64,000 nt of DNA from Streptosporangium sp. NBC_01495 (GCF_036250735.1 NZ_CP109430.1:8060001-8124000), one strand, 5' to 3'; counted from the first letter of the stretch, positions 1 to 9,391 are shown. Numbers and translations: made by a program. The notes: a model not told the origin generated them from the letters alone.

Positions 1-1381
1 TGGGCAGGTCGATGCGCGACTCGGTCTTGATCGGCCCCTTCGCGGACCAGCCCCTGGGAGTCCAGTAGCCCTCGTCCCGGTCGAAGCGGGTGACCTTGAT
101 GTCGGTGACCCACTTGGTGGCCGAGACGTAGCCGTAGAGCCCGGGGACGACCTGGCGGACCGGGAAGCCGTGGTCCACGGGGAGCGGCTGGCCGTTCATG
201 CCGAAGGCCAGCAGGGCGTCGCGGCCGTCCATGACGACGTCGACCGGGGTTCCGGCGGTCCAGCCGTCGGCGGAGGTGCTGAGCAGCATGTCCGCGTCCT
301 TCTGGACCCCCGCGTCGCGCAGCACCCCGGCCAGGCTCACACCCAGCCAGCGGGCGTTGCCGATGTAGGGTCCGCCGACCTCGTTGGAGACGCAGCACAG
401 CGTGACGTCGGCCTCGACCACAGCGCGTTTCATCAGGTCGGCGAAGGTGAGCTCCACGGGCCTGTCGACCATGCCGTGGATCGTGAGGGTCCAGTCGCGC
501 GGGTCGACCTGGGGGACCACCAGGGCGGTGTCGACCCGGTAGAAGTCGTTGTTGGGGGTGACGAACGGCGACAGGCCCTTGATCCTGAAGTCGACCCCGG
601 CGGGCAGTGGGGCGAGGGGTTTCACCGGCCGGGGCAGTGTGACGCCGCCACGCGCCGCGCTCACCTCGGCCCGCCCCGAGAGCGCGCGCCCGGCCACTCC
701 CGCCACCCCGGCGAGGGCCACGCCGCCGAGCGCCCCGGTCAGCAGGCCCCGGCGGTCGAAGGCGTACAGGTCGCTCCCCGCCCGCATGACGGGCGGCGCC
801 GGCGGATCGCGGTGCTCACCGGCCCCCGGCAGAGGCTCCGGCAGGGGGGTCGTCCCGGGGTCGTGCGCGGCCTCCGCCGCGCCCACGGCACCGGCGCCAT
901 CGGACACGCCTCCGTACGGCCCGGCCGGGGCGTCGGCGGGTACGAGAGCCTGTCGAACGAGCCGGTGGAGGGCGTACATGGCGGCGCCGACCCCGGCCAG
1001 CGTCGGGAGGACGTCCATCAGCCCGGAGCCGGGGCGGGTCAGCACGGCGATGATGCCGATGAGGCCGAACGCGGCCAGACCCGCCAGCCCGTACCGGAGA
1101 TCGCGGACGGCGGCCCTGCCCAGGGCGGCGGCGATCGCGGCCAGGACCAGAAAGATCCCGGCGAGCAGCACGGTCTTGTCGCTCTCGCCGAAGGTGCGGA
1201 TCGCCCACTCCTTGAGCGGGGCGGGGGTGAGGTCGACAACGGAGTTGCCGACCGCGACGACCGGGAAGGCGGCGGGTTTCACCAGGCCCGCGATGAGCAG
1301 GGACACCCCCACCGCCACCGCGCCGGACACCAGGCCGATCAGCGCCGAGGCCCACGAGGGCATGCGCCTGTTGCTCTGCAT
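1..1381 (-). CDS. Molybdopterin-dependent oxidoreductase, sulfite oxidase-like, membrane-anchored (3' end outside window)
   Basis: The frame is open from the ATG at 1381 to the window edge, about 460 codons without a stop. The N-terminal 175 residues hold about five hydrophobic segments (near residues 8-28, 54-72, 77-98, 104-120 and 165-185), with a Pro/Ala-rich linker before the last. A sulfite oxidase-type molybdopterin domain follows, with DVTLCCVSNEVGG at about residues 325-337. One of Cys329/330 is in place to be the molybdenum ligand. The membrane-anchored N-terminus suggests an extracytoplasmic catalytic domain, as known for this actinobacterial family. The substrate cannot be read from sequence and a haem domain is not visible. 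The C-terminal dimerisation domain lies outside the window. Confidence 0.85.
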   Translation of the reverse strand, partial: MQSNRRMPSWASALIGLVSGAVAVGVSLLIAGLVKPAAFPVVAVGNSVVDLTPAPLKEWAIRTFGESDKTVLLAGIFLVLAAIAAALGRAAVRDLRYGLAGLAAFGLIGIIAVLTRPGSGLMDVLPTLAGVGAAMYALHRLVRQALVPADAPAGPYGGVSDGAGAVGAAEAAHDPGTTPLPEPLPGAGEHRDPPAPPVMRAGSDLYAFDRRGLLTGALGGVALAGVAGVAGRALSGRAEVSAARGGVTLPRPVKPLAPLPAGVDFRIKGLSPFVTPNNDFYRVDTALVVPQVDPRDWTLTIHGMVDRPVELTFADLMKRAVVEADVTLCCVSNEVGGPYIGNARWLGVSLAGVLRDAGVQKDADMLLSTSADGWTAGTPVDVVMDGRDALLAFGMNGQPLPVDHGFPVRQVVPGLYGYVSATKWVTDIKVTRFDRDEGYWTPRGWSAKGPIKTESRIDLP

Positions 1382-1599
1382 ACCCCGACGCTACGCCCAT
1401 CCGGGGCCCCGGGTTCTTACGCCCCGATTACAGCCCCGGCCGGACACCCGCTCGCTTTCCGTACGGGTCCCCGCGACCATCCGCCACCGTCGGGAGAAAG
1501 CCGGATGATCACTTCCACCGGTCCGGGCCAGGAGATGTCTTACGAACGGGCCTCAGGTCGAGCCGGCACCCTAACCCTACGGGCCGGACCCGAGCCGAA

Positions 1600-1659
1600 G
1601 AGGTCAGACGACCACTACGGCCGGGGAGCAGGCCGGTGAGGTCAGGCGACCACTTCGGC
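1600..1659. repeat. Imperfect duplication of the rdgB 3' end
   Basis: Bases 1600-1621 match 1638-1659, which contains the rdgB stop region, at 20 of 22 positions, 38 bases apart. The outer copy lies downstream of rdgB and looks like a decayed tandem duplication of the gene end. The rest of the 1382-1641 spacer shows no gene. Confidence 0.6.
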
Positions 1660-2246
1660 GATGATCGGAGCCAGCGCGCGGAAGGCGCGGCCACGGTGGC
1701 TGATGGCGTCCTTCTCCTGGGCCGACAGCTCGGCCGTGGTCCGGGTCCCGCCCTCGGGGACGAGGATCGGGTCGTAGCCGAAGCCGCCGGTGCCGCGCGG
1801 GGCGTCGATGATCACGCCGTGCAGGGCACCCTCGGTCACCCGCTCCTCCCCCGACGGGAGGGCGAGCGCCGCCGCGCACGCGAAGTGCGCGCCCCGGTGC
1901 CCCTCGGGCACGTCGGAGACCTGCGCGAGCAGCAGGTCGAGGTTGGCCAGGTCGTCGCCGTGCTTTCCCGACCAGCGGGCGGAGAAGATGCCGGGCATGC
2001 CGTTCAGGGCGTCGACGCAGAGGCCGGAGTCGTCGGCGATCGCGGGCAGGCCGGACTGCTGGGCGACCGCGTGCGCCTTGAGCAGGGCGTTCTCCGCGAA
2101 GGTCAGGCCGGTCTCGGCGACGTCGCCGATCTCGGGGAACTCCTCAAGCCCGACGATCTCCACCGGGATCGAGGCGTCGGCGAGGATCCGGCGCAACTCG
2201 GCGATCTTCCCGGCGTTCCGGGTGGCGAGGACGACGCGCGACCCGC

Positions 2247-2250
<4 letters not shown>
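1642..2250 (-). CDS. rdgB: RdgB/HAM1 family XTP/dITP pyrophosphatase
   Basis: This 202-residue enzyme hydrolyses non-canonical purine triphosphates such as XTP, ITP and dITP to monophosphates, keeping them out of nucleic acids. Visible family motifs are TRNAGK near the N-terminus, ADDSGLCVDAL in the middle, GTGGFGYDP and SHRGRA near the C-terminus. The length is normal for the family. The GTG at 2250 is chosen because it overlaps the rph stop as GTGA and the family core begins at once (SGSRVVLATRNAGK). The frame can be extended upstream but only into rph. It is the last gene of a run murI, phosphodiesterase, rph, rdgB, the same order as in mycobacteria. Confidence 0.95.
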
Positions 2251-2963
<713 letters not shown>

Positions 2964-2968
2964 GACGT

Positions 2969-3721
2969 TCACCCTAGGTCATACCGGGCCCCGCTCCGTG
3001 CGAGTTCCATCCGCCCGCCGAACCCCCCGCGGGAGGCGTCCTCCATGACGCGGTCACGGTCGTTCCAGGGCACCAGGTGGGTGAGGACCAGGGTGTCCAC
3101 GTCCGCCTTGGCCGCGTGCTCGGCCGCCTGGCGGCCGTTCAGGTGCAGGCCGGTGGGGAGGCCGGGCTTGTCGAGATGTGACGCCTCACACAGGAGCACG
3201 TCGACCCCCGAGGCGAGCTTGACCAGTTCGGCGCTCTCGCCGGTGTCGCCGGAGTAGGCCACCGAGCGACCGCCGTAGGAGACCCTGAACCCGTACGTCT
3301 CCACGGGGTGGTTCACCGGCGCGGCCGTCACCTCGAACGGGCCGACCTCGAACATCCCGGGCATCAGGCCCACGAAGTCGAAGGCCGTGTCGAGCGACGG
3401 CTCGTCCGGCATCGCGTAGGCGGAGTCCAGGCGCTCACGCGCGCCTGAGGGCGCGTACACCGGCACCCGGGGCAGTGGGCCCTGGGGCGAGTAGGTGCGC
3501 ACCACGTGGTACGGGCACATGTCGAGGCAGTGGTCGGCGTGCAGGTGCGACAGGCATATCGCGTCCACGTCGTACAGGCCTATGTACTTCTGGAGCGCGC
3601 CGAGCGCGCCGTTCCCGAAGTCGAGCAGCATGCGAAACCCCTCCGCCTCCAGCAGATAGCAGGAGGAAGGGCTGTCAGGGCCGGGGAAACTCCCCGAGCA
3701 TCCGATGATCGTCAATTTCAC
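2969..3721 (-). CDS. Metallo-beta-lactamase-fold hydrolase, Rv1339-type cAMP phosphodiesterase
   Basis: The 250-residue protein begins MKLTIIGCSGSFPGPDSPSS and carries the metal-binding SHLHADHCLD motif at about residues 59-68, then PVNHP, YSGDTG and LTHLVPWNDR. These are the metal ligands of an RNase Z-like metallo-beta-lactamase fold. Position between murI and rph is that of mycobacterial Rv1339, reported as an atypical class II cAMP phosphodiesterase. The role here, cAMP hydrolysis in the cytoplasm, is inferred from that orthology. A generic nuclease or hydrolase function remains possible. Its stop lies next to or overlaps the rph start, consistent with one operon. Confidence 0.85.
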   Translation of the reverse strand: MKLTIIGCSGSFPGPDSPSSCYLLEAEGFRMLLDFGNGALGALQKYIGLYDVDAICLSHLHADHCLDMCPYHVVRTYSPQGPLPRVPVYAPSGARERLDSAYAMPDEPSLDTAFDFVGLMPGMFEVGPFEVTAAPVNHPVETYGFRVSYGGRSVAYSGDTGESAELVKLASGVDVLLCEASHLDKPGLPTGLHLNGRQAAEHAAKADVDTLVLTHLVPWNDRDRVMEDASRGGFGGRMELARSGARYDLG

Positions 3722-3841
3722 GGCGGCCTCCTACGATTACTGTGCGGCGCCGCGTGTCACGGCGCGGGCGCCGGTGGCCGGTATCCGTCCCCCTTCGTCC
3801 GCCGATCTCCGGCGCTCCCCCTACGGAGCGCCTGAGCACCG

Positions 3842-4663
3842 TCACACGCGATGCCCGTTGTTCGGAACATCCCCTACTAACGCCACTTCGACCGCCTGGA
3901 TCTCCGGTCCGAGGAACCGTCGTCCGAGGTCGGCGAAGAGGCCCGCGTCGCCGGTGGCGCGGAAACGGTGTCCTGGCGCGCCCCCCACGGCGGCCAGGCT
4001 CCGGTCATGCAGGACGCGGTAGACGTCCTTGGCCGTCTCGTCGGCGCTGGACACCAGCGTGACGCCATCTCCCACCACGTAGGAGATCGGCCCGGTGAGG
4101 AGCGGGTAGTGCGTACATCCCAGGATCAGCGTGTCGCATCCGTCGGCGAGCACCGGCTCCAGGTACTCGCGGATGACGTCGATGAGCTCGTCGCTCATCG
4201 TCTCCCCCCGCTCGACGAACTCCACCAGGCGCGGCGCCGCCACCCCGGTCAGCCGGACGTCGGGAGCCGCGGCGAACGCGTCGTGGTACGCCATCGACTC
4301 GATCGTGGCCCTGGTCCCGACCACCCCGACCCTGCCGTTTCGGGTGGCCCGCACGGCACGGCGCGTGGCCGGCTGGATCACCTCGATGACCGGGACGGCG
4401 TAGCGTTCCCGCGCGTCGCGGAGCACCGCCGCGCTGGCACTGTTGCACGCGATCACCAGCATCTTGACGTCGTGCTCGACGAGGTGGTCCATCACCTCCA
4501 GCGCGTAGGCGCGAACCTGCGCGATGCTCTTGGGGCCGTACGGCTGTCTCGCCGTGTCGGCCACATAGAGGATCGACTCGTTGGGCAGCTGGTCGATGAT
4601 CGCCCGGGCCACCGTGAGACCGCCGACACCGCTGTCAAAGATTCCAATACTCGCTTGCGACAC
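3842..4663 (-). CDS. murI: Glutamate racemase
   Basis: It converts L-glutamate to D-glutamate for peptidoglycan. The sequence has the family start IGIFDSGVGGLTV and both catalytic cysteines, in VIACNSAS and LILGCTHYPLL. About 273 residues is the normal length. The GTG at 4663 (VSQASIGIF) is chosen; a TTG at 4672 would add three residues and is less likely. The 120-base gap before the phosphodiesterase gene leaves room for a separate promoter, but strand and order match the conserved murI-rph-rdgB cluster. The start of transcription is presumably in the 98-base gap behind the thioesterase gene. Confidence 0.95.
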   Translation of the reverse strand: MSQASIGIFDSGVGGLTVARAIIDQLPNESILYVADTARQPYGPKSIAQVRAYALEVMDHLVEHDVKMLVIACNSASAAVLRDARERYAVPVIEVIQPATRRAVRATRNGRVGVVGTRATIESMAYHDAFAAAPDVRLTGVAAPRLVEFVERGETMSDELIDVIREYLEPVLADGCDTLILGCTHYPLLTGPISYVVGDGVTLVSSADETAKDVYRVLHDRSLAAVGGAPGHRFRATGDAGLFADLGRRFLGPEIQAVEVALVGDVPNNGHRV

Positions 4664-4770
4664 AGTTCCCAAGGCTAGGCGACCTGGGACGACCGATCAC
4701 GGTAAGAATCCTCACAACGCTGATTACCAGCTCAGCCGTGTATTTTCGATGACATTCAGCCGTACGAAGG

Positions 4771-5562
4771 TCAACCCCGCCCGACGCGGGCCAGCTGGCG
4801 GGACTGGGCGACCAGGCGGCCGGCGGAGTCCCAGACCTCGACCTCCTCGTCGAACCAGCCGTCGCTGATCAGGCGGCCTCCGGCCAGGAGGGTGAGCCAG
4901 CCGGGGGCGGGCAGGGCGCGCAGGTGCCAGGTGAGGTCGACCGTGGGAGCCCAGCCGCGCCCTCCGGCGGAGAAGACCACCGGCGGGAGGGCGTCCACGG
5001 CCAGCGCCAGCACGTACGGGTCGGGGTCCTGCGGCTCGGCCATCCGGAAGTAGGCGCGGGCCTCGGGCCTGCCGGTGGGCCTGCCGTCGAGCCAGCCGAT
5101 CGTGGGAGGGTCGAAGACCAGCTCCATCTGGGCGCTGAGCGTCATGTTCGACTCGGCCTTGGGGGTGGGCAGCGAGACGCACCGCTCGATCGGCGGCATC
5201 ACCACCGACGGCTCGTCCATCCAGTCGGGGGTGGCGTCGCCGAGGGTCGCGGTCGTGACGAGTCCCTCGATGAAGGAGACGCCGTCCTGGACCAGGGTCG
5301 CCCGGGTCATCGTGACGGTGCGGCCGGTCTTGATCTGCTCCAGGCGCACCTGCGCGGGGCCGGGCATGGCCGCGCGCAGGAACTGGACACCCGTGGTCAC
5401 CGGGTGCTCGTGGGGGGAGGCGTCCACGACCGCGCGCAGCAGCACGGCCATCAGGTAGCCGCCGTTGAGGGGACCGCCGATCGAGTATCCGGTGTCGAGG
5501 CACACGTCGTAGGTGGTCTCGTCCACCCTGATGGCCGCTGTCGCCTCGTCGAACTTCGTCAT
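4771..5562 (-). CDS. Acyl-CoA thioesterase-like protein, double hotdog (TesB-type)
   Basis: The 263-residue product begins MTKFDEATAAIRV and reads as two hotdog domains. The first has LDTGYSIGGPLNGGYLMAVLLRA followed by VTTGVQFLRAAMPGPAQV. The second has WAPTVDLTWHLRALPAPGWL followed by LISDGWFDEEVEVWDSAGRLVAQSRQLARV. This is the layout of TesB-like thioesterases, which hydrolyse acyl-CoA. The chain length preferred is unknown. The ATG at 5562 is chosen because GGGAGCG precedes it and upstream in-frame sequence is Pro/Arg-rich and unlike the family. It lies divergent from the DUF3352 gene. Confidence 0.8.
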   Translation of the reverse strand: MTKFDEATAAIRVDETTYDVCLDTGYSIGGPLNGGYLMAVLLRAVVDASPHEHPVTTGVQFLRAAMPGPAQVRLEQIKTGRTVTMTRATLVQDGVSFIEGLVTTATLGDATPDWMDEPSVVMPPIERCVSLPTPKAESNMTLSAQMELVFDPPTIGWLDGRPTGRPEARAYFRMAEPQDPDPYVLALAVDALPPVVFSAGGRGWAPTVDLTWHLRALPAPGWLTLLAGGRLISDGWFDEEVEVWDSAGRLVAQSRQLARVGRG

Positions 5563-5883
5563 CCACGCTCCCGAACCTTGTTCTAGAGGGGCCACTTTAC
5601 CCATACCGCGCGGCCTTCGCCTCCCCGGGCCGGTCCCGGGCTCCGGCACCGGAACCGTCCGGGGCACCGGGGTCTCCGGGAGAAACAGGGCTCCGCGGTG
5701 AGGAAGGGGCGGCAGTGACCTGCGGGAACGGGATGACAAAGGCGGCAGTTGGCTATAAACCCATGCTGATCAGGGGTTGGTCCCGCTTAGACGGACCAAT
5801 CACATAGTTAGTTCAATGCAAGCGGGTTGCTAGCAATGTGCACTAACTTCTCCCTATCCGCGAAGTCCACATTGTGAGTGATC
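5563..5883. promoter_or_regulatory. Divergent intergenic region between thioesterase and DUF3352 genes
   Basis: No gene is seen in these 321 bases. The half next to the thioesterase is GC-rich. The half from about 5740 to 5870 is unusually AT-rich for this genome and should hold the promoter of the DUF3352 gene. GGCGGCAGT occurs twice (near 5710 and 5742), and a perfect palindrome lies at 5827-5836. Confidence 0.5.
5827..5836. promoter_or_regulatory. TTGCTAGCAA palindrome upstream of the DUF3352 gene
   Basis: A perfect 10-base palindrome lies 47 bases before the ATG at 5884 inside an AT-rich stretch. The position is suitable for an operator. The binding protein is unknown. Confidence 0.4.
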
Positions 5884-7755
5884 ATGCCTGCCAACAATCC
5901 CCCCGACCAGTCGCCCACCCCGGGTCAGCAACCCGACAGGACGATCGCCTACCGTTGGAACGAGGGCGCGCAGCGAAACGACCAGCCGCACACACAGGCC
6001 TATCCGCAGAACGGCCAGCCCGGATACCCACAGCCTTCCGGCGGCTACCAGCAGGGGCAGCCCTACCCGCAGCAGGGCCAGCCCTACCAGCAGCAGCCCC
6101 AGCAGGGATACCAGCAGCAGCCGTACGGGCAGCAGAACTACGGCCAGCAGGCCGGTCAGCAGCCGTACGGACAGCAGCAGGCCGGCCAGCCGTACGGCCA
6201 GCAGCAGCCCGGCTACCAGCAGCAGCAGAACTACGGTCAGCAGGCGTACGCGCAGCAGCCCGGAAACTGGCAGCAGGGCCCCGACTTCCTGAGCGCCGGA
6301 CCGCCCCCCGGGCCTCCCGCTCGCAAGGGCGGTAAGGGCTGGCTGCTCGCGGTGATCGCCGCGCTGGTCGTGGCCCTCGTGGGCGGTGGCGGCTTCTTCG
6401 CGGTCAGCCTGCTCAGCGGCGGCGGCGCGCAGCCGCACGACGTACTGCCCGGCAACGCCATCGGCTACGTGCGCCTCGACCTCGACCCGGCCGCGAACCA
6501 GAAGGTGGCGCTGTTCACCATCGCCAGGAAGTTCACGGCGACCAAGGACTCCTTCACCGGCGAGGACCCGCGCCAGGCGATCTTCGATCTGATCAAGAAG
6601 GACACCGACAGCCTCGGCAAGGTCGACTACGCCACCGACATCGAGCCGTGGCTCGGCGTCCGCGTCGGCGTGGCCGCGCTGCCCCCGGCCAAGGCCGGCG
6701 CCGAGCCTGGTGTCGTGGTGGCCGTCCAGGTCACCGACCAGGCCAAGGCCACGGCGGGCATCGCCAAGCTGATGGGCGAGGAGAAGTACGGCATCGCGTT
6801 CCGCGAGGACTACGCGCTGCTCACCCCGACCCAGGCCGAGGCCGACAGGGCCGTCACCGCCGAGCCGCTGTCGGGGAACGCCAACTTCTCCGACGACCTG
6901 GGCGCCCTCGGCGAGACCGGCGTGCTCTCCTTCTGGGCGGACGCGGAAAAGCTGGCGGGAATGGCTCCCGTGCTGACCGCCCAGGACCCCGCCGCCCTCG
7001 CCCAGATCAAGAACGTCCGCGTGGCGGGCGCCCTTCGCTTCGACGGCGAGTACGTCGAGCTCGCGGGCATCAGCCGCGGCGCCGAGAGCCTGGACATGGG
7101 CACTCCCGAGGCCTCCAGGATCAGCACGCTTCCGGCCTCCACCGCCGGTGCGATCTCGATCTCCGGCCTCGGCGAGGTGGTCGGCAAGCAGTGGGCCCAG
7201 GTCATGAAGTCGGCCGACCAGGCCGCGGGCGGCGGCGTCCAGCAATTCGCCGACCAGGCCAAGCAGAAGTACGGCCTGGCGCTCCCCGACGACCTGGTGA
7301 CGCTGCTCGGCAAGAACATCACCCTCGCCCTGGACTCCAACGGCCTCAGCGGCAACCAGCCGAAGTTCGGCGCGAAGATCGTCACCGACCCGGCCAAGGC
7401 GCAGGAGGTCGTCGGCAAGATCGAGAAGTTCCTGGTGGACTCCGGGACGGCCGTCCCGCAGCTCGCCAAGGTTCCCGGCGACGGCGTCTTCGTGCTGGCC
7501 AGCGCGCAGGACTACGCCGCCGAGCTCAACAAGGACGGCGCCCTGGGCGACAGCGAGACCTTCCAGCTCGCGATCCCCAACGCCGGCGAGGCGACCTTCG
7601 CCGTCTACGCCGACCTGGACAAGGTGGAGAGCCTCTATCTCAACGGCCTCCAGGGCGAGGCGAAGGCCAACCTCCAGGTGCTCCGCGCCGTGGGCATCAG
7701 CGGCACCCAGTCGGGCAGCGAGGCGTCCTTCTCGCTGAGGCTCCTGTTCAACTGA
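5884..7755 (+). CDS. DUF3352 membrane-anchored protein with Gln/Gly/Tyr/Pro-rich N-terminus
   Basis: The 623-residue protein has three parts. Residues 1 to about 140 are low-complexity, rich in Q, G, P and Y with repeated QQPYGQQ-like units, and are likely disordered and cytoplasmic. A single transmembrane helix (about 152-175, GWLLAVIAALVVALVGGGGFF) follows a KGGK stop. The rest is an extracytoplasmic DUF3352 domain beginning LLSGGGAQPHDVLPGNAIGYVRLDLDP. Function is unknown. The ATG at 5884 is chosen; a GTG two codons upstream is possible. The gene stands alone between a divergent and a convergent neighbour, and a strong hairpin follows. Confidence 0.8.
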   Translation: MPANNPPDQSPTPGQQPDRTIAYRWNEGAQRNDQPHTQAYPQNGQPGYPQPSGGYQQGQPYPQQGQPYQQQPQQGYQQQPYGQQNYGQQAGQQPYGQQQAGQPYGQQQPGYQQQQNYGQQAYAQQPGNWQQGPDFLSAGPPPGPPARKGGKGWLLAVIAALVVALVGGGGFFAVSLLSGGGAQPHDVLPGNAIGYVRLDLDPAANQKVALFTIARKFTATKDSFTGEDPRQAIFDLIKKDTDSLGKVDYATDIEPWLGVRVGVAALPPAKAGAEPGVVVAVQVTDQAKATAGIAKLMGEEKYGIAFREDYALLTPTQAEADRAVTAEPLSGNANFSDDLGALGETGVLSFWADAEKLAGMAPVLTAQDPAALAQIKNVRVAGALRFDGEYVELAGISRGAESLDMGTPEASRISTLPASTAGAISISGLGEVVGKQWAQVMKSADQAAGGGVQQFADQAKQKYGLALPDDLVTLLGKNITLALDSNGLSGNQPKFGAKIVTDPAKAQEVVGKIEKFLVDSGTAVPQLAKVPGDGVFVLASAQDYAAELNKDGALGDSETFQLAIPNAGEATFAVYADLDKVESLYLNGLQGEAKANLQVLRAVGISGTQSGSEASFSLRLLFN

Positions 7756-7849
7756 TCCACCCGGCTCCCTGATCCTGTTCGATCAGGCCTCCCCAGGTCC
7801 CCGGCCGGGCTCCGGCCCGCCGGGGATCGTCCCCACCCGGGGACGGCGA

Positions 7850-7878
7850 GGGCGGGCGTCCCACCGGGACGCCCGCCC
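7850..7878. terminator. Bidirectional hairpin terminator
   Basis: A perfect 13-base stem (7850-7862 with 7866-7878) closes on a three-base loop and is followed by TTTG. It sits between the convergent DUF3352 gene and cysM and could serve both. Confidence 0.75.
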
Positions 7879-7987
7879 TTTGTCATCGACAGTCATCGGC
7901 TGTCATAGACATGTCGTTCGCCGTCGCGGTTTCCCCGCGCCCGCCGATCCCGCCGCCTCGGCGAGAAGGCCCGGGGGCTCCCCGGAC

Positions 7988-8935
7988 TCAGGCCCAGAGC
8001 TGGCCTTCGAGCCGCTCCTCGGCCTCGTCCAGCGTCCCCTCGTAGGCGCCGGTGGACAGGTATTTCCAGCCGCCGTCCGCGACCACGAACACGATGTCGG
8101 CCCGCTCACCCGCCTTGACGGCCTTGGCCGCCATGCCGAGCGCGGCGTGCAGGGCGGCACCGGTGGAGACCCCCGCGAAGATGCCCTCCCCGGCCAGCAG
8201 CTCCCGGGTGCGCCTGAGCGCGTCGGCGGAGGAGACCGAGAAACGCGTGGTCAGGACGTCGGCGTCGTACAGCTCGGGGATGAAGCCCTCGTCCACGTTG
8301 CGCAGCCCGTACACCAGTTCGCCGTAACGCGGCTCGGCGGCGACGATCCTCACGTCGGGGACGTGCTCACGCAGGAACCTGCCGACGCCCATCAGGGTGC
8401 CGGTGGTGCCCAGCCCGGCCACGAAGTGGGTGACGGACGGCAGATCCTCCAGGATCTCCGGCCCCGTCGACTCGTAGTGCGAGCGCCAGTTGGCCGGGTT
8501 GCCGTACTGGTAGAGCATCACCCAGTCGGGGTTCTCCGCCGCCAGGCCCTTGGCGACCCTGACCGCCTCGTTGGAGCCGCCCGCCGCGGGCGAGGAGATG
8601 ATCCGCGCGCCCCACATGCGCAGCAGCTGACGGCGCTCCTCGGAGGTGTTCTCCGGCATCACGCAGATCAGCTTGTAGCCCTTGAGCCTGGCGGACATCG
8701 CCAGCGAGATGCCGGTGTTGCCGCTCGTGGGTTCGAGGATCGTGCAGCCCGGCTGGAGGAGCCCGTCCTTCTCCGCCTGCTCGATCATCCACAGCGCCGG
8801 CCGGTCCTTGATCGAACCTGTCGGGTTGCGGTCTTCGAGCTTGGCCCAGATCCGCACGTCCTCCGAGGGCGAGAGCCTGGGCAGGCCGACCAACGGGGTC
8901 CGGCCGACCGATTCGATCAGTGAGTCAAAACGCAT
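7988..8935 (-). CDS. cysM: CysM-type cysteine synthase (O-phosphoserine sulfhydrylase family)
   Basis: This is a fold-type II PLP enzyme of 315 residues. The PLP lysine is in NPTGSIKDRPA (about residue 43), the substrate loop is EPTSGNTGISLA, and GLGTTGTLMG forms the phosphate-binding loop. The long C-terminal tail and location beside cysO and mec match mycobacterial CysM. That enzyme uses O-phosphoserine and the thiocarboxylated carrier CysO to make cysteine. The substrate assignment rests on this orthology; an ordinary O-acetylserine sulfhydrylase is the alternative. A hairpin separates it from cysO, so it may have its own promoter in the 138-base gap. Confidence 0.88.
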   Translation of the reverse strand: MRFDSLIESVGRTPLVGLPRLSPSEDVRIWAKLEDRNPTGSIKDRPALWMIEQAEKDGLLQPGCTILEPTSGNTGISLAMSARLKGYKLICVMPENTSEERRQLLRMWGARIISSPAAGGSNEAVRVAKGLAAENPDWVMLYQYGNPANWRSHYESTGPEILEDLPSVTHFVAGLGTTGTLMGVGRFLREHVPDVRIVAAEPRYGELVYGLRNVDEGFIPELYDADVLTTRFSVSSADALRRTRELLAGEGIFAGVSTGAALHAALGMAAKAVKAGERADIVFVVADGGWKYLSTGAYEGTLDEAEERLEGQLWA

Positions 8936-9024
8936 GGTGTACGGCTTCCGCCTCGGGTTGACCTTGTGGTGACAGACCTGGTGCCTCGCGGTGACAGCCC
9001 TGGAACCGCGGCGTGCGCCACCCG

Positions 9025-9055
9025 CCCCGCGGGAGATCGTGGAGCTCCCGCGGGG
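9025..9055 (-). terminator. Hairpin downstream of cysO
   Basis: A perfect 11-base inverted repeat (9025-9035 with 9045-9055) with a nine-base loop begins 19 bases after the cysO stop, between cysO and cysM. It lacks a T-tract. It may end or attenuate transcription between two genes usually treated as one unit. Confidence 0.55.
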
Positions 9056-9073
9056 GCGAGCGGCGCCGCGCGG

Positions 9074-9352
9074 CTAGCGGGAGCCGCCGGCCACGGCGGG
9101 CAGGACGGTGACCGTGTCGCCGTCGGCGACCGGGGTCTCCAGCCCGCCCAGAAAGCGGACGTCCTCGTCGTTCAGGTAGACGTTCACGAAGCGGCGCAGC
9201 GCGCCCTTGTCGATCAGGCGCTCCTTCAGCCCGGGGTGCCGGGCCTCCAGGTCGCCGATGAGCTCCTCAAGCGTGGCGCCCTTGGCGTCGACGGCCTTGG
9301 CGCCGTCGGTGTAGGTGCGCAGGATGGTCGGAATGCGAACCTCGATGGCCAT
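9074..9352 (-). CDS. cysO: Sulfur carrier protein CysO (MoaD/ThiS family)
   Basis: The 92-residue ubiquitin-like protein reads MAIEVRIPTILRTYTDGAKA at its start and PAVAGGSR at its end. Carriers of this family are thiocarboxylated on a C-terminal Gly-Gly and hand sulfur to CysM. Here two residues, Ser-Arg, follow the Gly-Gly, so the tail must be trimmed before activation if the mycobacterial mechanism holds. A JAMM protease gene lies just upstream. An AAGGAGATT ribosome site precedes the ATG. Confidence in the family is high; the processing step is an inference. Confidence 0.92.
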   Translation of the reverse strand: MAIEVRIPTILRTYTDGAKAVDAKGATLEELIGDLEARHPGLKERLIDKGALRRFVNVYLNDEDVRFLGGLETPVADGDTVTVLPAVAGGSR

Positions 9353-9391
9353 CGCGGGTCAATCTCCTTGCGTCGTCATGGGAGTAAAGCC

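Noticed and set aside
5854..7245. A Leu/Val-rich frame opposite the DUF3352 gene that looks membrane-like
   Set aside because: The Leu runs are the antisense of CAG/CAA-type codons in the Gln-rich tail. It is a composition artefact.
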